The notes under the pieces: model-generated
The model's input: only the letters and a program-made list of their open reading frames with translations
Databases searched by the model: none
What the model was told of the DNA's origin: nothing
Program-made: the position numbers and the translations under genes
Assembly: GCF_000189635.1 (NCBI RefSeq)
Contig: NW_002476470.1
Coordinates: 1 to 64,000, forward strand
Direction: 5' to 3'
DNA: 64,000 nucleotides
Source of the DNA: Tetrahymena thermophila SB210
Lineage: Eukaryota; Ciliophora; Oligohymenophorea; Hymenostomatida; Tetrahymenidae
Part shown: positions 50,451 through 61,331 of the stretch, one piece after another
Layout: every line of letters begins with the position of its first letter
Numbering within the stretch: the stretch's first letter is position 1

Positions 50451-53103
50451 ATTTAAATAATTAATTTTTTAGCATGTTTGCTTGTTTTTTTGAATGTTTG
50501 TTTGTATATTTATTTGCGTGTTTAGGGTATATAAATAAGAATGGTTGTTTGAATAATTTTAACTAGAGAAATTATACTGATTGCATCATAAATGAATTTT
50601 GAGTTGTTATGTTTATTCTATTTTAAATTCTGATGTGACTATAATCTATAAGTCCATACTTACACATCTAAAAAGATAGATTGGATCTGAAGACTTTTTG
50701 TATAATTTAATTAAATAATACTGATATAAATATTTTAGATTCACCGACCCACTAAGTTTATTTGAATTTTATTAAAGATCTTGTGTAAAAATATTAATTT
50801 ATTTACATACTTCAACCAAAAAAAATCTATTTTTATTTAGTACTTAGATAAATATATTTATTTATTTATTAATTGATTTGTCTTAAAATGGATGACAATT
50901 AATCTTGTATAAAAAAGTTGCAAAGAAAGGAAAAAACAATATTTTATTAAGTGAATTTTTTACAAAAGACTACAACAGCACAATCAATCAAATCATTCAA
51001 AATTTACTTTATATTGCTAGTTAATAAAATGTTAAGATTGAATTATTTTACTTTTACTCTAAATGAATTCGATTGTTTTTAAAAAATACATAAACTTCTT
51101 TTAAAATAATTTTATATTTTACCTAAGTAAATAAATATAAATCTATATTTTATAAATGGCATCCATACATCCATTATTTTTTTTCTAAAATGAATTAAAT
51201 GATTTTTTAACAAAAGACTACAGCAGCATAATCAATCAATTCGTTCAAAATTTACTTGATATTGCTGGTTCAATTAAAATGTTATGATCGAATTATTTTT
51301 TCTTTTAGTCTAAATGAATTTGTTTGTTTTAAAAATAAATTAACAACTTTAAAAATAATTTTATATTTTAATAAATATCATAAATTTAAATCTATATTTT
51401 ATAAATGGTATCTTCCACTATTTTTTTTCTAAATTTTTTCTTTAATTCTAAAATCAAAAAGCAAGTTCATCCATTTTTTAATTTAAAAAAAGAAAGATTA
51501 ATTTCCCTATTTAATACAATTCATTCATGAAAAACTATATTTGAATTAGTATTTAAAATAATTATTTTACTAAGATAGATTTTAATTAAATTAATTCATC
51601 TTTAATTATTATCAATCCTTTAAATTTATTAAAATTATTTTGTTTGCTAACTAACAATAAGGAGGACATATATTTAGAATTTTATCTAATCCATAGTAAT
51701 CTAAGATTGAATTAATTTGGTTAAGATCAAGATGAAAAAAAATAACTAAACAATTAATTTAATAATATAAATCTGTCTGTCTAAATAATGTAGTACAAAC
51801 AGAGGAGAATTAAGAAAATTGAATTGTAAGTATTTATTTAATTAAATTAATTGGCTATTTATTTATTTGTATACTTTTCATATTTCTAAGACTTTAGGGT
51901 TTGTTAATTTATTCTGATGAATTACTATTCAAATTCAAAATCAATTAAATTAAATTTCTAAGTTTCTCAATCAGAAAAAAAAGGCTAAATCAGAGACTTT
52001 TTAAATCATACAATTTTTATATATATCCATAAAACATATATGTTAATATTCATTTGTTTTTTAGAAATACTAAAAGGAATTTAAGTCATTAAAAATGTTT
52101 ATATTATTTTAATAGATATTAATACTGAGATAAAAAACAAGTATATTCTAATTTATTTTTTCTTACAAATATATATAAAGGGATATAAGATATATTTATT
52201 ATATTGTATGACTTTCTTAATACTTGTTATTTACTAAATTAATTAAGTAATTTATATCTTTTAGTTACTATTTTCATTCATATTTTTTAGAGGAGAATTA
52301 AAATTGTTAGATTTTATTTTTATTTTTACGCATAAACATTATGAACAATTGAATTTAATACGCATCAAATATATTAACTACTTCTCTTTTTCTTTATTTA
52401 AGACAATTTTAGATTGGTATTTTTCGAAAAACTTATCAATAAAAAAGGAAGCCATAATATCTATTTATTGATACATACATACATAAATGCTTATGAATTT
52501 ATTTAAATTTTTACTAAGTTATTTAGTAAGTTGGTTCATAAATTAGTTTATTAATAAGTTTTTTTTGATTTTCTTTAGCATCAAGACTAAAAATAAAATG
52601 ATTATTTTCTATTTAAAAAGTGTTTAAAGCAGTTTTAGAAATCAAACAATACAACTCTTTTTTTAAATAAATGAATGTATTTATGAAATAAAAATGTGAA
52701 ATTATTTAAAAATAGAATAGCATTTTTCTATTTTGAAATTATTTTAGTTTTAAAGTAAAAGTCAAAAATTAATCTAAATCAGCTTTAATTTCTTTTAAAA
52801 TTATTTAAATAAGAAAATTTAAAATATATTAAGTCTTTCTGATTTGTTTAAAGTATTCAAAGGCATAAAACATAAAACCACTTCCAAAATACTTATTATA
52901 ATAAATCAATTTCTTGAAAAATATTATTTAGATTAAATTTAATAAAATTAATTTTTTAAATTGTCATTTTTTTTCATTAAATTTTCTATCTGAATAATAT
53001 TTTATTTTATTTCAAAAAAATTATAATAATTTTTTATAATATTTATTTTCAAATAGAAATACATTGATAACAAACAGCGAAAAAGAAAAATATATCCACT
53101 AAA
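50451..53103. other. AT-rich intergenic with a diverged ~250 bp duplication
   Basis: Segment 50960-51180 is repeated at 51207-51430 ('caaaagactaca.cagca.aatcaatcaa', 'aatgaatt.g.ttg') and also resembles 37857-38060. From about 51450 to 53100 I see no repeat, gene or RNA signal. Confidence 0.45.
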
Positions 53104-53598
53104 ATGACTCAAAATTATAATTCTCATTTTAATATGAATTATTTTTTACTTTCTTTTCATTATGTAAAACAAAATAATAAGACTAAACAAAATCATTTCA
53201 AAAATGTTTAAAATCAAGATTAGAATTAAATATAAATATTAGAAAAACCAGCAATCACTTTATTATTCATAGACTTAACAATATATAAATGGTGTTATCA
53301 TTTAACAAAAACATTTATTATTTTTAATCAAATCAAAATTGCTTATAATCATTGTCTATTTATTTTATTTGGCTAAAATAAATACTCAAACAAAATATTT
53401 ATTTTTAATTAGAATATAATAAAAAATAAAATAATTATTTTTTTAAATGCCTTAAATTCTACTTCAAATGTATATTTTATTTGGATAAAATTGATAGATA
53501 GATATATAAAGAGATAAGTAGAATAAATAGAGAGATAGATAGATAAATAGATAAATAGATAAATAATAGATGCGTGTCCAAAAAGTTATTAAAATTGA
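53104..53598 (+). CDS. Doubtful ORF, 164 residues
   Basis: Open in the ciliate code from ATG (53104) to TGA (53596-53598). The product starts MTQNYNSHFNMNYFLLSF, is Asn/Gln/Ile-rich, and its last third is a translation of the GATA-type microsatellite at 53493-53570 (QIDKQINRQ). A TGA-free run of this length is not rare in DNA this AT-rich, and no paralogue is seen in the window. Listed for completeness; probably spurious. Confidence 0.2.
53493..53570. repeat. Imperfect GATA/AAAT microsatellite
   Basis: Alternating GATA, AATA and GAGATA units ('gatagatagata', 'gatagataaatagataaatagataaata') run over about 78 bases. Confidence 0.85.
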
Positions 53599-53986
53599 TG
53601 ATTATTTTTAATTGATTTAAATTTTAGATATACTTATATCTGGCACATTTTTTACAAGCCCAGCCATTTAGCGCATAATGAATAATAAATAAAAATATAA
53701 AAATATTTAATTTATTAAAATATATTCTGGGATTGTTTGTTCTATTAATTAATCAAGAAAATAAAAAAGGGAGCTTAGCTTTTTTTTGATTCATTAAAAA
53801 TAAAAATTAAGAGGTAAATTTTGATTAAACATTTTTTATTTTTTTCTTCTATCAGGTTCGAAACAAACCTGTTTCAAAACCTTTTTTTTATTTATTTTAA
53901 TTTTTTTTATATTATATTAAATAATATTTATTATTCTACTAAGTCTGTCTATATTTCTAACTCGAGAAATAATTTTCTGAAAATAG

Positions 53987-56900
53987 CTTATAATTGGAAT
54001 AGCTGAATGCATTAATCTCTAAAGTTTGATAATCAATCTTGAGTAAATATAAAAAAGCAAACTATTTATTTTTTTAACATTTTTATTTTATGAAATCAAA
54101 TAAATAAGCTATTAATTAATTAATTAAATTAACAGTAAGAAAGTATGTAATAAAAAATAATATTACTCATTTCTTAAAATTTGATTTATATCAACTTATT
54201 TACAAATTTTTTTAATTAGATATTCTAAATTATAATTTTATTTACTTATTTGGATAATTATTTTCCAATTTTATTTTCTTTCCAATTTTCATTAATATAA
54301 ACTCGCATATTCTTATAAATATAATAAGTAAAAACTTAATTGGTGCATAGGGCGCATCAAGCTTGGGTTCTAGTTTAGCTAAATGCAGTAATCTCTAAAA
54401 TTTTACGCTTAGTCTAAAGTAAATTTGTTTTATCTAACTGCTTTAATTAATATTTTTTGCTACTTTTAATTTGATAAAAGCTGTCTAGAAATAATAAATA
54501 TATTTAATTGTGATAAACCACTATGATTTTGGTTGTATATTACGTTTGATTAATAACTAAATACAATTCATTTAATCCTTTAACTATTTTATCAATATTA
54601 AATTTGAATAATTTTAACTTCAACTTTTTCTTTCTTTTTTTTAAGGATTTTTTTAATTTGTGATAAAAACTCACATTTTATTTAATATTTAATAGTTCAA
54701 ATTCAATAGGAGCATAAGGTACTTCTGCTTTATGTTCTAGCTTAGCTAAATGTAGTAAACTCTCTGATTTGTCATTGAATCTATAGTAAAAATAGTTTTT
54801 TTATCTATTATTGTTAAAGATTAGCGATATATTTTATATTTCAAAATCAAATCAATTATTTTATAACTTAAAAAATTTACAAGACAGACATGAAAATAAA
54901 TCGTTTTATTTTAATTTTCTATCAATTTTGATTATTTATTTTAAATTAGCTTTCTGTTTCTTTTCAAAATTAATATTTTTTTTTTCACTTTAAATTTCCA
55001 TTTTAGTTACAAATTTTTAATATAATTCCATTTTTATATTTTAATCGAATAAATTTGTAAACCTTAATAGGTTTAATTATATTGGGGAATAGGGTGCATC
55101 GTTCCTCGGTTCAGGGTTAGCTAAGTGTACTAATCTCTAAAATTTGTCTCTTAATCTTAGGTAAAATATTTCATATGTTTTAAAGATATATTGGATCATA
55201 TTTATAATTTGAAAAGATTTTAAGTGTTAATGAAAATTTTTTTATTAATGCTTAATCATGTATTTGTGCTTATTTTTTAATTCATTTATTTGCTCAAAAA
55301 TTATTTATTTATTATATCAACTTTAAATTCCGTTTTGAATTATTTAGTTATCAGTTTTTTTTTAAATAACTTAAGTATTTTTTTTGATATTAAAATTATA
55401 TATTATTTCTAAATTTAAAAGTTCTAATTTAATTGGTCCATAGGGTGCTTTAAGCTTGAGTTCTAGTTTATTTTCGTGCTCTAATCTCTCAACTTTAAAC
55501 CTCAATCTCTAGTAAAAATAATTTATTCGATTTTTTATTCAGCAGTAAGTACTACTTTTAAATTTTTTAGATTTTGTATTCAATAAGTTTTACTTTTTTT
55601 TGGAAATTAATAATAATAAATAATTTACCAACTGACAACTGATGAGTGAAAATGAGTGCAAAGTTTATTATATTATTTTATTTAAATTTAATTCAAAAGT
55701 CATTACTTTTCATTGTTTTTATTTTAAAATATCTCATAATTTTTTATTAATTGGCAAATAAAATTCTAAAAATTAATAGTGACAATAAAATTGGTTCAAA
55801 GGGTGCATAGAGTTTGCTTTCTTATTTAGCTAAGTGGAATAATCTCACAAATTTGACACTCAATCTCAAGTAAAAATAATTTAATTATTTTTGTTAATAT
55901 TTAATTAATCTTAATCATTTAATATATGTATGAATGTATATTTTGTTTGTTATATTTATTATTAATTTTATTTATTTATTTATTCATTATTCTTATTTTT
56001 ATTTTTAACTCTCTTTTTAATATATTTCCCTATGCTTTTTTATATTAAATCGCATATTTTCTTTGTATTAAAAGTTCCAATTAAATTGTTGGATTTGGCT
56101 TATAAGGTATGTATCCTGGTTTATCTAAGTGCAGTAATCTCTCAAATTTGACAGTCCACCTTAAGTAAGAGCGCTTAATACCCTTTTATAAAAAATTTTA
56201 TTTTTTGATTTCTAAGATTAATTAAATACTAAGAAAATATGCAAAATCAACAAATTATTAATTATTTTTAATAATATTCTTAAAATTTTTGTTTATTTAC
56301 TTTTATCTAAATCAAAAAATATTTATTTATTAAACTTTGAATATGCATTTATTTAGTTAGTTAGCTAGCTAGCTATCAGTCTTTATTTTTTATTCAAATT
56401 TTTCACATTAATTTTGATAAGTTTTATGAATGTTAATAGTAGCAATAAAATTGGGACATAGGGTTCATAAAACTTAGGTTCTATTTTAACTAAATATATC
56501 AATCTCTCAAATTTAAGAATTAACCTAAGGTAAAAATAGCTTATTTTAATTTTTTAGCATTTCTGCCATTTATTTAATATGATTAAATTATTAAATTATT
56601 AAGAAATTTATTTGTTCTTAAGATAAGTTGTAAAATAATTATTTAATAAGTTAATTAATTGGTTGTTTTTTTTGTATTTTAATTTTGTTTAATTCCTTAT
56701 TTACGTTCATTTGCTTAATTTTTATTCTTCTCAAATTTATTCTAAATATAAATAGTTCAACTTCTATTGATGACTTGAGCATATCAAGTATATGTACTGG
56801 GTTATCTCAATGCACTCAAATTTCAATTTTAATACTTGAACTCTAGTAATTAATAATCGCTTTTTTATTTATTTTTTTTAACAACATTTTATTAATTTTG

Positions 56901-58731
56901 AAGATTAAAAATTATTATATAAAATAAATAGAAAAGTAATAAAAATTCTAGTTGTTTCTTTATGTTTATGTTTTTTTTGTTTATATAATAATTATTTTTG
57001 ATAACCTATTTGCAGTCACTAATTTATTTTATCAACTTTATATTTAATTTTCTCAATTATTTGAACATAAACTCACATAACATTTAAAAATAATAAAAGA
57101 GAAAATTAAATTAGCTATAAGGGAGCATCAAGTTTGGGTTTATGTATAGCTAAGTGTAGTAATATTTCATACTTTACTCTCAATCTTAGGTAAAACAGTT
57201 TACTTATTAATCAGCAGTTAGAGCTTTTTTTTAGCTTGAAATACTAACAAATAATTAATTAATGAAATTTGTTTATGAAACATATTAAATAATGAAATCA
57301 TTATTTGTAATTTCTTTCTAAAAAAAAATTTTTAATACTTATTTTTCAGTTAATTCTTAATCAATTTTGTTCATTAAAGTTTATTTTAGATAGTATCAGT
57401 TTTATGCAAATTTTCAATATAATTTCTTCTTATTAAGTTTTTCATATTCACTAATATTTTTTCTATATTTTCAAAGTAAAAATAAAATTGGTCCATAGGG
57501 TGCTTTGAGTTTGTTTTCTGGTTTTACTCATGATACTAATCTCAAAACGTTAATACTTGATCTCTCGTAAAAATATTACTTATTTAAAGAACATTTTGTA
57601 GTTATTCTTTTATTTAATTTTGAAAACCTATAAAATTTTAAAGGAATTTGATAGTAAGAAAACATTCAAAATATTTGCATAGATACTTATTTTCTTTAGT
57701 CATTTATCTTTTTCCAATATAAATATGACTAGTTAACTTTTTTTATCCTGTTTGATTTTCTTAAAACTTTTCTATTATTATTTAACTCACAATAATTTAT
57801 TGAAACTTAAAAGTAATAACGAAATTAGCTCACAGGGAGCATCAAATTTAAGCTAAGGTTTAGCTAAATGTAATCAACTTTCAAATTTGTCTCTCATCCT
57901 TAAGTAAAATATTTAATATTCTTTATTTAAATTTTATGTTATCATAACAATCAGTTCATAGATAATTCATAGCAAAATATTTAAAATATTAATACTATAT
58001 TTGGTTGTTTTATTTTTAATTTATTTATACTTTATCGCCTATTTTTCTCATTCAATTTTTCACTTTATTCTAAAAATGTTTTTAAAAATTTAAATTTTCA
58101 TGTTTTTAATAAATTTCTTTACTTCCAACTTTTTAATAATTAACTAAATATTTTAATAAATATTATAAGTTACAATGAAATTGANNNNNNNNNNNNNNNN
58201 NNNNNNNNNNNNNNNNNNNNNNNNNNNNNNNNNNNNNNNNNNNNNNNNNNNNNNNNNNNNNNNNNNNNNNNNNNNNNNNNNNNNTGGGTTCTAATTTAGT
58301 TAAATGCACTTATCTTTCGACACTAAAACTTGAGCTCTTGTAAAAAATTTAATTGTTTAATCAGCAATATTTGTTTTTTTTTTTTAATTTATAAAGCAAT
58401 CAATTATAGTTCATTAATTTTCATTTATAAAACATACAAAAATAATAATATAATTATTTTTTTGTATCTAAATTGATCACTCTTAATAGTTTATAATATT
58501 CCTTCTCATTATTTTTTATTTATTTTTTCAACTTAAACTTTTATTTTAACTAGCTAACAGCATTTCCTTCATCTTTTTGATTTTTTCCAAAGTTTTTGCT
58601 AATAATTAATTATTTTTATCTAAATAAATAAATAAAGCCATTATAAATTACGTGATTATGGAACAAAATAATTAAAAACTAAAATTTTTAAAATGAAGAG
58701 ATTAGTGGAAAAAACTATATATTGTAGATGA
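53987..58731 (+). CDS. Multi-exon LRR protein, one LRR per exon (gene C, start unresolved, gap inside)
   Basis: Plus strand, ciliate code. Exons: 53987-54042, 54329-54418, 54696-54785, 55071-55160, 55422-55511, 55780-55869, 56075-56164, 56440-56529, 56756-56845, 57100-57189, 57477-57566, 57814-57903, 58170-58339 (interrupted by the N run), 58593-58731. Eleven consecutive exons are exactly 90 bases with AG acceptors and GTAAA-type donors in one phase, and none has an in-frame TGA. Repeats read KNLIGAQGASSLGSSLAKC and FNYIGEQGASFLGSGLAKC, the ribonuclease-inhibitor-like LRR. The 56-base second exon starts in phase 0 like the 50-base second exons of the other two LRR genes. The first coding exon was not found: an ATG at 53678 is possible but its splice phase does not fit. 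The terminal exon ends in a basic tail (FKMKRLVEKTIYCR) then TGA, sharing KRLV with the gene at 16.7-22.9 kb. With a 90-base gapped exon, the coding sum is 1275, a multiple of three. Confidence 0.88.
58185..58284. other. Assembly gap (100 N) inside an LRR exon
   Basis: The 15 bases before the gap (58170-58184) are an exon start (TACAATGAAATTGA after an AG), and the 55 bases after it (58285-58339) are an exon end of the same type. A normal 90-base exon would lack only 20 bases between them. Confidence 0.95.
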
Positions 58732-60235
58732 TATATAATTAATATATTAAGTTTAATAGTTTATTGTATATGTTTTGTAAAAATATCTTTTAAGAATTTA
58801 AAAATATAATGTGAAAATAAAATTTAATTTAAATCTAAATTTATATATTATATATAATTTTTTATTGCATAGCTTATATATTTCTGTGTTAAGTAATATT
58901 AATAATAATTTATGAATATTGATTGATTTAACAATTTTCGATTTCATAATCTTTTTTGATGACATTTTAAAGATAAATAATAATATTTTTTTCTTTTATA
59001 AAAAACATACAATTTTGATAAAAAATAATTGTAAATAAAATTATTTCAGTCAAATAACTTTTGAAACAAATTAAAAAGACTGTTTTAAAAATTTTTATTA
59101 AAAATGTAATTTTTTGTTTAGTTATGTTGAGTGATTATGATAGATTTATTAGCGTGATTATAAAAAAATTAATAATCAAATTATCTTAAAAAATAAATCC
59201 TTAATATTTATATAATTATAATGGATGTAAGAAGCTATTAAAGATAAATTATGATTGAAATACATCTGCATTCACCACCACGTGCTTTAAGTTACAAAAA
59301 ATAACAGCTTGATCTTATATAAAGCAAAAAAAATTAAGAAATATCAATTTGTTAGGCTTCTAACAGTAACAGTTAATGAAATTGATTTCTCAATACCAAT
59401 TATAAAAATAGCATTAAAAAGAGAGATCTTAATAAATAATAATAAAATTTAGAACTGATTAAAAAGCACTTAAAAAAGCAAATATAATTATAACATGATT
59501 TTCCGAAGGAATATGATTTCTTTGTAAAGAAAAATGCATATTAAAAAAATGATCATTTAGCTGGTAAAAATTGAAAAAATGAATAGAAGAATTCTATTCA
59601 AAATAAAATATATTGGAGATAGAGATTTAAGAAGAAATTGTTTAGCTTCCAAATCAAATAATTGAGGATTCTGAATTTATCGAAATAGACACACTAACTA
59701 ATAGATGATGAGAATAGTAATGACAATATTGAGAATTTGAGAAATTTTTAATTAGATTTGGATTATAGTACTGATTTTGATTAAAGAGAAACATCATCAG
59801 ACAGACTAATCTTCTTCAGATATCTAACTAGAAAAGGACAATTCATATCTAAATCTAAATAATAAATATGAAAATTTACATTCATTATTAAAAAATATTA
59901 TGTTCATATTTTCTTATTTGTTTGTATTTATATAAATTAATATTAATTTTAACTTTAATTAGATTGAAAAGTTTGCTCTAAAATAAGAAATTCAAATGAT
60001 CTAATAAAAATTTTATGGTAGTAAATTATTCAAGAAAAGCAAAACTACAAATTTAATTTTTTCTATAAAATAAAGAGAAACTCCTTAAATTTAAAAGTTA
60101 TTAATTAGAGTAAAATAAATTTAATTTTAATAAAAGCATGTTAGATAGATAATAGAATATGAAAAATTTTTTTTGATAAAAAATTAAAAATAAAAAGAAT
60201 ATGATTATGATTATGAGAAAATAAAAGAAATTTTT
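58732..60235. other. Intergenic: AT-rich spacer, gene remnant, antigen 3' flank
   Basis: Segment 58732-59280 shows nothing recognisable. A plus-strand coding remnant (59285-59935) is listed separately. Segment 60060-60235 carries the flank seen 3' of the other antigen genes ('gttagatagataatag', 'ttttttttgataaa'). Confidence 0.5.
59285..59935 (+). pseudogene. Coding remnant, copy 3 (with acidic C-terminal part)
   Basis: Its first ~290 bases align with 26350-26640 (VRLLTVTVNEIDFSIPIIK versus VRLLTITIYQVNFSI), but a two-base indel in an A-run and TGA codons break the frame. From 59600, strongly protein-like acidic and Ser-rich stretches follow in shifting frames (EEIVQLPNQIIEDSEFIE; SNDNIENLRNFQLDLDYS; SSSDIQLEKDNSYLNLNN). 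This is what an ageing gene with frameshifts would look like. It could also be a multi-exon gene whose introns I failed to place. Family unknown. It lies beyond the 3' end of the antigen gene at 60389-61249, on the opposite strand. Confidence 0.45.
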
Positions 60236-60388
60236 GTTTAATTAACTGAATGCACAATAATACTTTTCAATCAAATCAGCATACATATATAATATAAAGG
60301 TTAAGAATAATACTATATTGAGCTAACAATCAAATCAATATTATAAAGAATCTGTTTTTTTGAAAGAGTTTTATTCAAACATAAAAAA

Positions 60389-61249
60389 TCAGAAAAGGAA
60401 TGAAATTAAAAATAAAACTGAGCTCAAAATTATCATTGAGTTTGTAGAAGAAGAAGAAGGAGTTGTTGCTTAGCAACCAGATTTATCAGATTTAGCGTAT
60501 GAGGCGGTAGATCCATAACAGGCAATACAATCAGCATCAGTCCATGTATTATTACCTCTACCAGTACCACAAGTTGCAGTTGAAGCTACACAACCAGTTA
60601 ATGCATTATTAGCAAAGACAGCTTGAACTTTGCCGATAGGAATTCCAGGGCAAGATTGACAGAAGAGATCAGAAGCACCAGTAAGTCCTGATGAAGTACT
60701 TGCAGGACAACCATTAATAGCACATTTTCCAGATACTGAACCAGTCTACCAGGTCAAGGTACCAGGAGCACTTGGAGCAGCTGTGCAACTTGAGCATGTT
60801 GCAGTAGAGCAACTAACATCAGCACCAGGTGGAGCAGTTGATTAGCAACCAGATTTATCAACCCTAGCATATATGTTACCAGTTCCATTACATATAAGGC
60901 AATCTGCATTAGTCCATTAAACAGATCTATCACAATTTAGACTTGAAGCTACACAAGCAGTTTTTGCAGTATTAGCAAAGACAGCTTGAACTTAGCCGTT
61001 AGGAGTTCCAGGACAAGATCTACAGAAGTTATCAGAAGCACCAACGAGTCCTGATGAAGTATTTGCAGGACAGCTATTAATAGCACAAGAAAAACCTACA
61101 CTACCTTACTACCAGGACAAGCCAGTAGGAGTAGTAGGAGCAGCTGTGCAATCACTTGAGCATTATGGACCTTAACAACTAACATCAGCACCAGCAGCAA
61201 ATATTTAGCTTACTAAAAGTAAGGCTAATAATAACTTTAAAATAGTCAT
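60389..61249 (-). CDS. Cysteine-rich GPI-type surface antigen, 2 diverged repeats
   Basis: Single exon of 286 residues with ATG at 61249 and TGA at 60389-60391; I read the whole span in frame and found no other TGA. The signal peptide is MTILKLLLALLLVSQIFA, then AGADVSC. It has two repeats that differ more from each other than in the other copies: the first has SDNFCRSCPG, ACVASSLNCD and DCLICNGTGNIYARVD; the second has the usual SDLFCQSCPG. The Ser linker leads into STNSMIILSSVLFLIS, a GPI-type tail. The conserved 3' block lies at 60236-60388. Role by family: surface coat protein. Confidence 0.92.
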
Positions 61250-61281
61250 TTTATTTAAATTTTTGTTTTTATTGAATTCTT

Positions 61282-61331
61282 TTTTAATTAATTAATTATT
61301 ATGAAAAGAGGTTGTTTGATTTAGGTATTTA
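61282..61331 (-). promoter_or_regulatory. Conserved 5' block upstream of surface-antigen gene
   Basis: TTAATTAATTAATTATTATG, AAAAGAGGTTGTTTGATTTA, then GGTATTTATATTG, starting 33 bases upstream of the ATG at 61249. Confidence 0.5.

Noticed and set aside
53821..54006. Plus-strand 61-residue ORF beginning without ATG
   Set aside because: It is out of frame with the LRR exon at 53987-54042, has no ATG, and is a low-complexity F/I/N translation of AT-rich DNA.
54811..54993. Plus-strand 60-residue ORF
   Set aside because: It lies entirely in the intron between the LRR exons 54696-54785 and 55071-55160.
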